Of a stretch of 64,000 nucleotides of DNA, positions 54,378 through 62,046 are shown in pieces (position 1 is the stretch's first letter; every line of letters begins with the position of its first letter). The notes beneath the pieces are model-generated. The model was not told the DNA's origin. It saw only the letters and a program-made list of their open reading frames with translations, and did not search any database. The position numbers and the translations under genes were made by a program. The DNA lies in NCBI RefSeq assembly GCF_000772705.2, contig NZ_JSBW02000002.1, forward strand, positions 62,001 to 126,000, given 5' to 3'. The stretch comes from Xanthomonas vasicola. GTDB taxonomy: Bacteria; Pseudomonadota; Gammaproteobacteria; Xanthomonadales; Xanthomonadaceae.

Positions 54378-54542
54378 CTACCTGATCAGGTCGTTGAGGT
54401 ACTTGGTAAAGGCGGCAGGCTCGGCGCCCATCGCCATGCGCACGGCTTCGGCCGTTGCCGCTTGTTGCTGGCGTTGCTGCGTGCGCTCATCGCGGGCGGC
54501 AGCAGCCGCGAACGCCCTGGCTTGCGCCAGGGTGTAGGTCAT
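54378..54542 (-). CDS. T-frame of tail assembly chaperone (small ORF or frameshift extension)
   Basis: 54 residues if translated from ATG 54542 (MTYTLAQARAFAAAAARDER). The frame is, however, open far upstream of this ATG, and the residues before it (WADIVHYLIARGHQRRDV) continue the same helical protein. It is therefore more probably the extension of the G-like protein made by a -1 shift at 54674-54680. The ATG overlaps the G stop (ATGA), so independent translation is also possible. Confidence 0.65.
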   Translation of the reverse strand: MTYTLAQARAFAAAAARDERTQQRQQQAATAEAVRMAMGAEPAAFTKYLNDLIR

Positions 54543-55012
54543 GACGTCTCGGCGTTGGTGGCCGCGGGCGATGAGGTAGTGGACGATGTCGGCCCACCCG
54601 GCGGTGCCTGCGTCGCCACCATCGCGGGGATCGCCTTGCCTGCCGCCTGCATCAGGCTCGGCAGGCGTTGGCCGAAAAAATCCTGGTTGAGCTCCACCAC
54701 CGCCTCTATCAGCGTGGCCGCATCGGCCAAGCTGCCACCGGCAATCCAGTCTTGCGGCTTGCCGGTGACCAGCGCACCGCCCTTCGCAAACGCTTCCCCA
54801 TCCTGCTCCAGCACATCCATCAGCAGCGCGGCCACCTCGATCGAGGCGCCAGCATTTGCCAGGCTTGCGGCGATCAGCACTCGGCCGATGATTGGCCGCG
54901 TAGCGTTGATAAAGGGACCAATCTGCGCCAACGTCAGTGGCGACAGCACCAGCGGCTCGCCGCGGTAGCTGATGGTCCGCGTCGGCGGGCTCAGCACGTC
55001 GAGGTCGTCCAT
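54539..55012 (-). CDS. Tail assembly chaperone, G-like
   Basis: 157 residues from ATG 55012 (the stop of the tail-tube gene overlaps as TGATG; GTG 55015 is also in frame). MDDLDVLSPPTRTISYRGEPLVLSPLTLAQ and a helical body end in a low-complexity tail (PPGGPTSSTTSSPAA). Position between tail tube and tape measure matches lambda gpG. The slippery site after codon 113 can convert it into a 211-residue GT form. Confidence 0.82.
   Translation of the reverse strand: MDDLDVLSPPTRTISYRGEPLVLSPLTLAQIGPFINATRPIIGRVLIAASLANAGASIEVAALLMDVLEQDGEAFAKGGALVTGKPQDWIAGGSLADAATLIEAVVELNQDFFGQRLPSLMQAAGKAIPAMVATQAPPGGPTSSTTSSPAATNAETS
54674..54680 (-). promoter_or_regulatory. Slippery heptamer T-TTT-TTC for -1 ribosomal frameshift
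   Basis: On the minus strand the G frame reads GAT TTT TTC GGC. The heptamer T TTT TTC allows both tRNAs to re-pair after a one-base slip into the frame that ends at 54378. That is the -1 frame, the same relationship as lambda G and T. Confidence 0.75.
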
Positions 55013-55767
55013 CACTTCTCCGCATCCCAGGTGAAGTACTGCGACACGCCGGCCGGCTTGCTGGTGTCTTTGCTGAGCGTGCCGGTGACCGTGCCAGCGC
55101 CGTACTGCTCGCCGATCAACGCCAGCTCGCCGATCACCCCGCCGGACACGCGGTAGGCCTGGGCGCGCACCTTCTTGCCGCTGCGCGCTTCGTTGAAGCC
55201 CAGGAACAGCAGCTCGTACTCTTCGTTGGGGTTGACCAGCGCTTGTAGGCGCTCGGCCGCGCCGAAGCTGTAGGTGACCTTGATGTTGGCAGCGCCATCG
55301 GCCGGGATGGCGATCTTCGAATCTGCCGGCACGTAGAGCGCGCCGTTCTTGATATCCCAGTCCTTGCCTTTTTCGTACACCGCATCACCGATGACCGGCT
55401 TCACCGCGGTGATGTCGGCCGCCAGATTGGCCAGCGGGGTCACACCATCTTTGTATGCCACCACGGCCTCATCGGCTGCATTGCCGGCCACGATGGTCGT
55501 GGCGGTACCGCGCAACACGTCGGCGAAGTTCTCCGCGCTGAAATCGTGCATGGTGAAGCTCACCTGCACCTCGGTGATCCGATCGACAGAATTCCGGTTG
55601 CCACCGCCGGGCTGCGTGCTGTCGAGCAGGTTGATGCGGTTGGTCTGCGGCGAAAAGCTGAAGGCCGAGCAGTTGCCGACGCCGCGGAATGGCTTGGCCG
55701 CGCCGCGCTTACGCAGGTGCAGCTCGCCGCTACCGAGGTAGCTGTAGTCGGGGGAATTGATGGGCAT
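55012..55767 (-). CDS. Major tail tube protein (gpV-like)
   Basis: 251 residues from ATG 55767 with AAGGAG just upstream. MPINSPDYSYLGSGELHL... NGALYVPADSKIAIPADGAA and YELLFLGFNEARSG fit a siphophage tail tube protein. Position before the chaperone and tape measure supports it. An RBS of this strength suits a highly expressed structural protein. Confidence 0.85.
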   Translation of the reverse strand: MPINSPDYSYLGSGELHLRKRGAAKPFRGVGNCSAFSFSPQTNRINLLDSTQPGGGNRNSVDRITEVQVSFTMHDFSAENFADVLRGTATTIVAGNAADEAVVAYKDGVTPLANLAADITAVKPVIGDAVYEKGKDWDIKNGALYVPADSKIAIPADGAANIKVTYSFGAAERLQALVNPNEEYELLFLGFNEARSGKKVRAQAYRVSGGVIGELALIGEQYGAGTVTGTLSKDTSKPAGVSQYFTWDAEK

Positions 55768-55797
55768 GGGTGCTCCTTGTAGGTGCCGCGTGCGGCG

Positions 55798-56232
55798 TCA
55801 GGTAATGGGGATGTGCGTTTGGTAAGTGAGCAGCGCGCCGATCCAGCTCATGCCCGCCTCGGGCTTGACCGGCTCCATGGACACGTACTGCGGGAACTGA
55901 ATGCCCGTCGGGTAGCGGAACTGCTGGTCGGCCATGGCCGCTTCGATGTCTGCCACCAGCGCGTCCAGCTGCGCCTGCGCGGTGTCCAGCGGCGCGGGCG
56001 CCTTGGCGACGATCACTACCGTGGTCAAACGATGCGTGCGCGTCAGTGCGCTCTCGCTTGCGCGCTGCTGTTTGGCCACCAATACGGTCAGCACCGCATT
56101 GGCGTCTTCGTCGACCTGGCCCGGCTCCAGCGTCAAGCTGGCGCCGGCATCGGTCTGGTAGCCGTTCGCTACGCTGATGCGCTGCAGGCAGCTGCCCACC
56201 GCAGCGCGCAGGTGTTCGCGCGGGCTAGCCAT
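55798..56232 (-). CDS. Tail terminator/completion protein (gpU-like)
   Basis: 144 residues from ATG 56232 (MASPREHLRAAVGSCLQRI); a longer frame to 56343 overlaps the next gene in another frame. Mixed alpha/beta composition and the position just before the tail tube fit the gpU class that caps the tail. Confidence 0.65.
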   Translation of the reverse strand: MASPREHLRAAVGSCLQRISVANGYQTDAGASLTLEPGQVDEDANAVLTVLVAKQQRASESALTRTHRLTTVVIVAKAPAPLDTAQAQLDALVADIEAAMADQQFRYPTGIQFPQYVSMEPVKPEAGMSWIGALLTYQTHIPIT

Positions 56233-56548
56233 GGTCGGCCACCCACTGGCTGATGGATTCGTCCTCGCGCACCCGCTCCGCGAGCACCAGCGTCTCGCCA
56301 TCCAGCAGCACGCGTCCGCGTTTGGCAGGCTGTACCTCGGCACGCTGCAGCGTCACAAGCGTGTAGACAGTGCTCACCGGTGCGAGGTCGCTACCGAAGT
56401 CGCGCACATCGCGGTCGATCTGTACCGTGCATGGCACCGCCTCTGTCGTACCGGGCGCTTGATAGCGCGCGCCATCGGCCAAGCCGACGTCGGCAAAGGC
56501 AGCAAATGCGGTCGCATCGAATGCCCGCATAAACTCGCGCTGGCTCAT
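56225..56548 (-). CDS. Head-tail joining protein (gpFII-like)
   Basis: 107 residues (MSQREFMRAFDATAFAAFAD). The acidic, beta-rich protein with CTVQIDRDVRDFG and a C-terminal RVLLDGETLVLAERVRED has the size and pattern of small neck proteins. Assigned by context; function is likely but not proven. Confidence 0.6.
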   Translation of the reverse strand: MSQREFMRAFDATAFAAFADVGLADGARYQAPGTTEAVPCTVQIDRDVRDFGSDLAPVSTVYTLVTLQRAEVQPAKRGRVLLDGETLVLAERVREDESISQWVADHG

Positions 56549-57375
56549 GCCTGCACCTTCGCGATCGCGCTGCGGATCGCTTTATCCAGCTCGCGGTGGA
56601 AGTAGAACGGCATCAGCTTGTCCCAGGTGCGCTGGGCCAGTCCGAAGATGTCGTAGCGCGGCGTGTAGCTGGCCCGCGAGGTGAACACGAACACGCTGCG
56701 CACCGCGCTGCCGAAGCCGGTACCAATGCGCTCATAGATGCCCGGCGCCAACTTGCCGCGCTGACGCTGCAGGGCGAAGTAGCGCCCACCGCGGCGCACG
56801 GTGCGCTGCATTACCGCCACAGTGTTGAGACGCGTGCGGCCCAGATATTCCGCGCGGCTGCGATCGTTGCTGCGCTGCTTGGGTTTTTCGGTGTTGGCAT
56901 TCTGGTAGGCATCGCGCTGCGCGCCCAGCTGCGACAGGATTGCCGTTACCTGGCCGCCGGGCACATTGCCGTATTGGTCGATGCGCGCTCCGCGGCCGGT
57001 CACTGCGAACTGCCCCGCTGGCATCAAGCCCTTGGCCTGCAGCAGCACTTCGAAGCCTTTCTTGCGGCGCTGGCCGCCTTCCACTTCCGTGCGCAAATAC
57101 TTCGCCGGCGGCGTGCCCTTGAAGGCTTCGTCGCGCAAGAAGATCTCGGCAAACAGGCGGGCTTTGGTCGCCTTGCGGTACATCGCCGCATTGATGGTCA
57201 GCGGTGCCGGCCGGTCGAACACGCGCGGCGCGGTGCGCTTCCAGACCTCACGAATTTCGTAGGCGGTGGCGTTGCACGCCTGCACGATGGCGAACGGCAG
57301 CTGCTCGCGCTCCAGCGTGGTGAACTGGCGGCCCAGCAGGTTGTCGGCGTCCACCGCGATCCGGATCTGGCTCAT
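56545..57375 (-). CDS. Neck/tail completion protein (gpZ-like)
   Basis: 276 residues, basic, with LPFAIVQACNATAYEIREVWKRTAPRVFD in the N-terminal third. This pattern is shared by phage minor tail proteins of the lambda Z kind. A four-base overlap with the Rz1-like gene upstream shows that the lysis and neck genes are on one transcript. Confidence 0.6.
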   Translation of the reverse strand: MSQIRIAVDADNLLGRQFTTLEREQLPFAIVQACNATAYEIREVWKRTAPRVFDRPAPLTINAAMYRKATKARLFAEIFLRDEAFKGTPPAKYLRTEVEGGQRRKKGFEVLLQAKGLMPAGQFAVTGRGARIDQYGNVPGGQVTAILSQLGAQRDAYQNANTEKPKQRSNDRSRAEYLGRTRLNTVAVMQRTVRRGGRYFALQRQRGKLAPGIYERIGTGFGSAVRSVFVFTSRASYTPRYDIFGLAQRTWDKLMPFYFHRELDKAIRSAIAKVQA

Positions 57376-57680
57376 CGTGCGCCCTCGCCCGCCGGCGTAC
57401 CCTGCACTTGCTCAATCTCGCCCAGGTTCGCTTCGTAGAACTCCAGACAGCGCTTACGCCCGCGCGAGACGTCCAGCACCTGTTCCAGCGTGCCGTTCTT
57501 CACCCATGGGCAGCGCTGCGTTAGTCGCGGCTCGATCTGCACATAGGTACGCACCGGCACTGCAACCACGGCTGGCGCCGGCGTCACGACGATTGGACGT
57601 GCCGGGTCTACCCGAGCCGCCTTGTTGCCACACCCAGCCAACGCAGCGGCCGAAATCACAGCGATTAGCAGTGCGCGCAT
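57372..57680 (-). CDS. Rz1-like outer-membrane spanin lipoprotein
   Basis: 102 residues from ATG 57680. The signal peptide MRALLIAVISAAALAGC ends in lipobox LAGC, followed by a proline/valine-rich mature region (PARPIVVTPAPAVVAVPV), typical of o-spanins. The start overlaps the Rz stop (ATGA). Unlike lambda, it is separate from Rz and not nested in it. Together with Rz it should fuse inner and outer membranes at lysis. Confidence 0.75.
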   Translation of the reverse strand: MRALLIAVISAAALAGCGNKAARVDPARPIVVTPAPAVVAVPVRTYVQIEPRLTQRCPWVKNGTLEQVLDVSRGRKRCLEFYEANLGEIEQVQGTPAGEGAR

Positions 57681-58180
57681 CAGTAGCCTCCCAGGCTGGG
57701 GCATGCCGCGGCCAGCGCCTGCAGTGCGGCGATGCACTCGGCCGGGCGTTGGTCGTATTCGTGCTTGAAGGCTTTGGCGCTGCGGTCGGCAGCGGCCTTC
57801 GCGGCGTCTGTCTTGTCACGCAGCCCGGCATTGCGCTCCTGCAGCAAACGTAGCTTTTCTGCCTCGGCCTGCAACTTGGCGGCGATGGTGGCCAGCGCGG
57901 CGTCCTTGTCGGCGTTGTTGCGTTCCAGCTCCGCGCGCTTGAGCTGCGCTGCTTCCAGCGCCGCGACTTGGTCGCTCTGGCACTGCTTCACCTGGCGGGT
58001 GACCACAATCACCTGCTGGCCTTTGCGGTAGGACGTGAGCGAGGCAATCGACAGCAGCGCAGCGAGCACCGCACACACCACCTTGAGGCGACTGCCGGGC
58101 TTACGCAGCCAGGTCAGCGCGTCAGCTGCCCAGCCGAATACCAGCGCAACGAGCGCCTTGAGGAAGGCCAGGATATTCAT
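57680..58180 (-). CDS. Rz-like inner-membrane spanin
   Basis: 166 residues. N-terminal membrane helices (LKALVALVFGWAADALTWL and LKVVCAVLAALLSIASL) and a long periplasmic coiled coil (VAALEAAQLKRAELERNNADKDAALATIAAKLQAEAEKL, shown here only in part) are the usual i-spanin design. Starts with ATG 58180, overlapping the preceding gene by four bases. Confidence 0.78.
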   Translation of the reverse strand: MNILAFLKALVALVFGWAADALTWLRKPGSRLKVVCAVLAALLSIASLTSYRKGQQVIVVTRQVKQCQSDQVAALEAAQLKRAELERNNADKDAALATIAAKLQAEAEKLRLLQERNAGLRDKTDAAKAAADRSAKAFKHEYDQRPAECIAALQALAAACPSLGGY

Positions 58181-58455
58181 CGCCCGCTCTCCCGCCGGCG
58201 CCACGGGTAGATCAGCAGCACCGTCAGGCACACACGCACCAGCAGCACGTACCAAGGCGCCGGTGTGTGCTGCGCCAGGTCGCGCAGAAAGATGCCCAAC
58301 ATGCCAACAGCCAGACCAATGAAGCAGGCGCCACGCAGCGCCCAGGCAGCGCGGTCGCGCGCACGCTCGCCGGCATGAAAGGTGTGCAGCAGCTGCCACG
58401 TCGTCGCACAAAACACGGCCAGTGTGCTGACCAGGCTCAGCAGGTAGACGCTCAC
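58177..58455 (-). CDS. Small membrane protein, holin-associated
   Basis: 92 residues from GTG 58455 (MSVYLLSLVSTLAVFCATTW). Three hydrophobic helices and a basic C-terminus (PWRRRESGR) fit a holin or antiholin. Position between another membrane protein and Rz supports a lysis role. It overlaps both neighbours by four bases. Confidence 0.6.
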   Translation of the reverse strand: MSVYLLSLVSTLAVFCATTWQLLHTFHAGERARDRAAWALRGACFIGLAVGMLGIFLRDLAQHTPAPWYVLLVRVCLTVLLIYPWRRRESGR

Positions 58456-58913
58456 GCAGCACCTCCGGCGCGCCCGGCCAGCCGGTCGGACCACTTCTGC
58501 AGCGCGGCCAAGTAGTGCGGCAGCATCGGCTTGATGATGGAGCCGCTCAGCCCGCTCACTGCAATGCCGATGCGGTGCACTGACGGAAAGTAGTTGGCCA
58601 GCGCCACCACGATCCAGCCGGCGGCCAAGGCGAAGCCCAACACAAACAGCCCCAGCAGGCCCACCCGGAGCAGCAGCGTGAGCCACTGCACGCCTGGCCC
58701 GCCGCTTGGCGCGGACACCTTGCCCACGTCGATCTCGCTGAGCAGCAGCAAGCCCACCAGCGCGCCCACCACCGCGGCCAGAAACCACGATTGCGGGATG
58801 CCGAGAAACAAATGCTCGCTGCCGGTGATCACCTCAGTGACCACCGCACTCCCCGCGCTGGTCGCCACCAGCAGCGCGGCCGACTTGAGCACCACCGTGG
58901 CGCCGCCGTCCAT
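58452..58913 (-). CDS. Holin-like membrane protein
   Basis: 153 residues from ATG 58913 (overlap TGATG with the upstream gene; GTG 58916 is also in frame). Four hydrophobic helices, a short loop and a C-terminal region. The position after the muralytic-type protein suggests a holin. Family not recognised by name. Confidence 0.6.
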   Translation of the reverse strand: MDGGATVVLKSAALLVATSAGSAVVTEVITGSEHLFLGIPQSWFLAAVVGALVGLLLLSEIDVGKVSAPSGGPGVQWLTLLLRVGLLGLFVLGFALAAGWIVVALANYFPSVHRIGIAVSGLSGSIIKPMLPHYLAALQKWSDRLAGRAGGAA

Positions 58914-59341
58914 CACCGGGCAATCCCCGCCAGCTCAACGCCGTCCCAGATGACCGCATCGCCCCAGAAGTTGCCGCCGTTCTCGTGCTTGGCAATCGCC
59001 TTGGCCAGCTGAAATGCTGTTGCCGGCGCTTCCACGCTGATGCGCTGGTCGACTTCTACGCCCAGCGCCTTGGCGACTTCGCGCACATAGGCGCCGGTGT
59101 CGTTCTCCACCGGCGGCGCCCAGCGGTTGATGATCCCGCGCACGGTGCGCAGGTCATGCTTGCGCTGGTAGGTCAGCAGCGTTTTGACCAGGGCACGAAA
59201 GCCGTCTTCGGGCGTATCGAACACAGCAAAGCGCGCCTCGCGTGCGCGTGCGGCCACGCTACGGTCTTCGCCCTGCCAGGCCACGCCGGTGCGATCGATG
59301 TTGCCTGGATTGTTGTTGCGGACGCCGCGCGGCGGGGCCAT
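58913..59341 (-). CDS. P5-like structural/muralytic phage protein
   Basis: 142 residues. The opening GVRNNNPGNIDRTG with DTPEDGFRALVKTLLTYQ and INRWAPPVENDTGAYV is that of phage virion protein P5-type enzymes related to lytic transglycosylases/endolysins. It probably cuts peptidoglycan at entry or lysis. Its place before two membrane proteins and the spanins makes a lysis role likely. Confidence 0.75.
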   Translation of the reverse strand: MAPPRGVRNNNPGNIDRTGVAWQGEDRSVAARAREARFAVFDTPEDGFRALVKTLLTYQRKHDLRTVRGIINRWAPPVENDTGAYVREVAKALGVEVDQRISVEAPATAFQLAKAIAKHENGGNFWGDAVIWDGVELAGIAR

Positions 59342-59375
59342 GTGCTGATCCTTGGGGTCAGGTTGAAGAGAACCA

Positions 59376-59412
59376 CCACCGCACGTGCCACCCGGGCATC
59401 TGCGTGCGGTGG
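59376..59412 (-). terminator. 10-bp inverted repeat between DUF2190 and lysis genes
   Basis: CCACCGCACG (59376-59385) pairs with CGTGCGGTGG (59403-59412), loop 17 bases. It lies directly after the DUF2190 gene in transcription direction. It lacks a T-run, so it may attenuate or process the mRNA instead of ending it. Confidence 0.5.
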
Positions 59413-59422
59413 CGGGTAAGGC

Positions 59423-59779
59423 TTAGGCGGCCACCGGCGTGGCGGTGCCCGGCGTCAGGCGTACCAGCACCGTTGCGACACCGTTGCCGGACGCTTCGAT
59501 GGCATAGCCGATGTTGTTGGTGTCACCGGCACCGCCGGCAGCCGAGATGGCCTGCTTGGTGTCGGTATCCCAGTTGACCGAGGCGCCGCGCGCGAACACG
59601 GCGGCCGCCAACTTGGGCAGTGCAAACACGCCTTCGACGTGCGCAGCAATCGTTTCGCCAATTGCGCCGTCGGTGACGGCGACAGCCACCAATTTGCCGT
59701 CAGCGATCACACCGCCGCTGGTCACAGCGGTGGTCAAGGTCACGTCCAGCACGCGGCCGTCTTGATATGCGTTTTTCAT
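59423..59779 (-). CDS. DUF2190 family capsid-associated protein
   Basis: 118 residues from ATG 59779 (MKNAYQDGRVLDVTLTTAV). The conserved GDTNNIGYAIEA region and VFALPKLAAAVFARG fit DUF2190, found next to capsid genes and probably a decoration or head-stabilising protein. It follows the capsid gene by about 57 bases including a hairpin (59812-59828). Confidence 0.82.
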   Translation of the reverse strand: MKNAYQDGRVLDVTLTTAVTSGGVIADGKLVAVAVTDGAIGETIAAHVEGVFALPKLAAAVFARGASVNWDTDTKQAISAAGGAGDTNNIGYAIEASGNGVATVLVRLTPGTATPVAA

Positions 59780-59811
59780 GGGGAGTACTCCAGATGCGAA
59801 GAGACACCGCA

Positions 59812-59828
59812 CCGCACCCGCGGTGCGG
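59812..59828 (-). terminator. Short GC-rich hairpin after the capsid gene
   Basis: CCGCACC/GGTGCGG stem with a CGC loop. It directly follows the capsid stop and may stabilise the capsid mRNA or attenuate read-through. No T-run. Confidence 0.4.
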
Positions 59829-59836
59829 CAGGCGGC

Positions 59837-62044
59837 TTATTGGCCGGGGTTCTTGTAGATGCCGCGGTAGTCGGCGATGGCCGGCGCCGCGTCCATGCGC
59901 ACCTTCCAGGCCACACCGTCCACGGTGAATCCCTCGTGCTGCTCCAGATACGGCGTCTGGTTGCCGTCCAGATAGCCCACCACCAGCGCATCCACGTAGG
60001 CCGAATTGGCAAGGCCGTACCACGCCTTCGGATCTGCCCCATCCAGGCGGCCGTCGCTCTCCACCTCGAAGGTGTTGCGCACGATGTTGGGTGTGGTCTG
60101 GTTGTTGGCACCGCCCACGGCAAACTCGGCAGCGCGCACGGTGAGCGCCGCGCCGGAGAGCGCCACCGGCGTCAGCAGCGTTTTCATCGGCACGCGGATG
60201 ATGTTGTTGTCGGCGTCTTTCTGCAGTGCCATGCGTGCCTGCATCGCGCTGACGCTTTCGGTGGTGATGGTCGCGGCCGGCAGCAGGTTGCCGTGGTCGG
60301 CATGGAACAGCGTCTTGCCATCGGCCAGCCGCGGGTTCTTGGTGATCAGCTCGAACACCGCCTTGGCCAGCGTGCGCTTGGCGGCCTGGCCCATCTTGCG
60401 CGGCACATCGCTGAAGATGCCCAGATCGTCGTTGATGATGGCCTGGCGGGTGATGGTGAACAGCCGGCCCCAGGTGACGATCTGCATCGACTGCGACTGT
60501 TCGCTGAAGGTGCCCTGCTTGTACTCACCGCCCTCGCGTACCGGCAGCAAATCGGAGAACGCGCCCAGGCCTACCAGGTTGGTCGGCTTGAAGTCCGGCA
60601 CGCTCACCGCGCGGGTGAACTCGCTGAAGCGCTCTTCCACTTCCTGATAGCCCTGCAGCACCGAGCGGCGCGCAGCATCGCCCAGCAGTGCCGGGAAATC
60701 CGAGGTGGAATGGGTGAACGCCATACCCACGATCTCGCGCCGGTCCATGCCACGAGGATTGACGCCGGCCTGCACCAGGCACTCGCGCGCCATCTCGGCC
60801 AGCGAGTGACCACGGTATGGGTTGTCGCCGGTGGCCTGGGTGAGGCCCACGCGGGCCTCAATTGCGTTGGTCATCGCCGCGCGCACGTTGTCGCGCTGGT
60901 CGCCGCCAGCGACAACCCCGGCGCGGCCGTTAAGCGGCTCACTGTTGCGGCCCATCAACGCCAGGATGTGGCGGCCCACATTGTCAGGGGTCACCGCAGG
61001 GTCTGCAGCGGCAATGACGCCGTCCACATAGGCGCGGATCTCCGCGTTGCCCATGTGCGGCTCGGCCATCGCCATGATGTCCGCATTGCGGCCGCGCATC
61101 GCGACCAGCGCCGCTTGCACGGCGGCCGTGGCGTCCGGCGCAGCAGCGACAACCGGCGCCGGAGCGGTCGCAGGCGGCGTAGCCGTGGCGGTGGAAGCAC
61201 CCTGCCCGCCACCGGCGTTGGCGAGGATGCGAAGGTAGGTTTGTTGGGTCATAGGATCCTCGATGTGGCCAACGACGGCCGTTTGGGTGACCTCGGGAAG
61301 TGAGGCAAAAACGCTGGGGCTGAGCGCAGCGGCGATATGGCCGCGCAGCTGCGCGGCGACCGGCGCCGGCGCTTGGGTGATGGCCTGCAGGTAGCCGGTC
61401 AGCGCTACGACAGATGCGGCCTCGGCGCGGGCGGTGGCGGCGGTGTCCGCCACGCGGTCGGCAAAGCCGAACTCCACCGCCTGCACGCCGGTGTACCAAT
61501 GGTCGGCACCGTCGGTGAGCAGCTCCTCCACCTCGGCACGCTTGCCGGTCTTGGTGGCGTACGCCTCCAACATTGCACCGGCATGTGCATCCAGCGCGGT
61601 CGCGTATTGCCGGAAAGAGGACGCATTGCCGGCAGCAACCGTGTGCGGCGCATGCACCATCAGCAGCGAGCTGGCGTACATCACCAGCTCATCGCCGGCC
61701 ATGGCGATCAGCGAGGCAATTGATGCGGCCTGGCCGTCCACGAACACCACCTTGCGCGCGGCGTGCTGCTTGAGCGCGTTGTAGATGGCCATGCCGTCGG
61801 CCACCACGCCGCCACCGCTGTTGATGCGCACGTGGATCGTGCCGGCGGTGATCTGGCCGATCTGTTCGGCCAGCTGCAGCGGAGAGACAGATTCATCCCA
61901 CAGGCTGTCGCCGATGGTCCCGTAGATCATCACCTCGGCCACGTCGGTGGCACGGGCTTCGATCTTGAGCAGGCACGGGCCGAGCGCCGGGCCGGCATCG
62001 GCGAGCACGCGGCCCAACGCCGCGGTCAGTGCATGGGTTCGCAT
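59837..62044 (-). CDS. ClpP-like prohead protease fused to major capsid protein
   Basis: 735 residues. The first about 200 residues are a ClpP-like serine protease: HVRINSGGGVVADGMAIYNAL, the nucleophile region GQAASIASLIAMAGD and LMVHAPHT. After an alanine-rich linker (about 340-370) comes a capsid-like domain with YLDGNQTPYLEQHEG. The protease would release the shell protein during prohead maturation. One continuous frame makes the fusion a direct observation; the domain roles are inferred from families. Confidence 0.85.
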   Translation of the reverse strand: MRTHALTAALGRVLADAGPALGPCLLKIEARATDVAEVMIYGTIGDSLWDESVSPLQLAEQIGQITAGTIHVRINSGGGVVADGMAIYNALKQHAARKVVFVDGQAASIASLIAMAGDELVMYASSLLMVHAPHTVAAGNASSFRQYATALDAHAGAMLEAYATKTGKRAEVEELLTDGADHWYTGVQAVEFGFADRVADTAATARAEAASVVALTGYLQAITQAPAPVAAQLRGHIAAALSPSVFASLPEVTQTAVVGHIEDPMTQQTYLRILANAGGGQGASTATATPPATAPAPVVAAAPDATAAVQAALVAMRGRNADIMAMAEPHMGNAEIRAYVDGVIAAADPAVTPDNVGRHILALMGRNSEPLNGRAGVVAGGDQRDNVRAAMTNAIEARVGLTQATGDNPYRGHSLAEMARECLVQAGVNPRGMDRREIVGMAFTHSTSDFPALLGDAARRSVLQGYQEVEERFSEFTRAVSVPDFKPTNLVGLGAFSDLLPVREGGEYKQGTFSEQSQSMQIVTWGRLFTITRQAIINDDLGIFSDVPRKMGQAAKRTLAKAVFELITKNPRLADGKTLFHADHGNLLPAATITTESVSAMQARMALQKDADNNIIRVPMKTLLTPVALSGAALTVRAAEFAVGGANNQTTPNIVRNTFEVESDGRLDGADPKAWYGLANSAYVDALVVGYLDGNQTPYLEQHEGFTVDGVAWKVRMDAAPAIADYRGIYKNPGQ

Positions 62045-62046
62045 AG

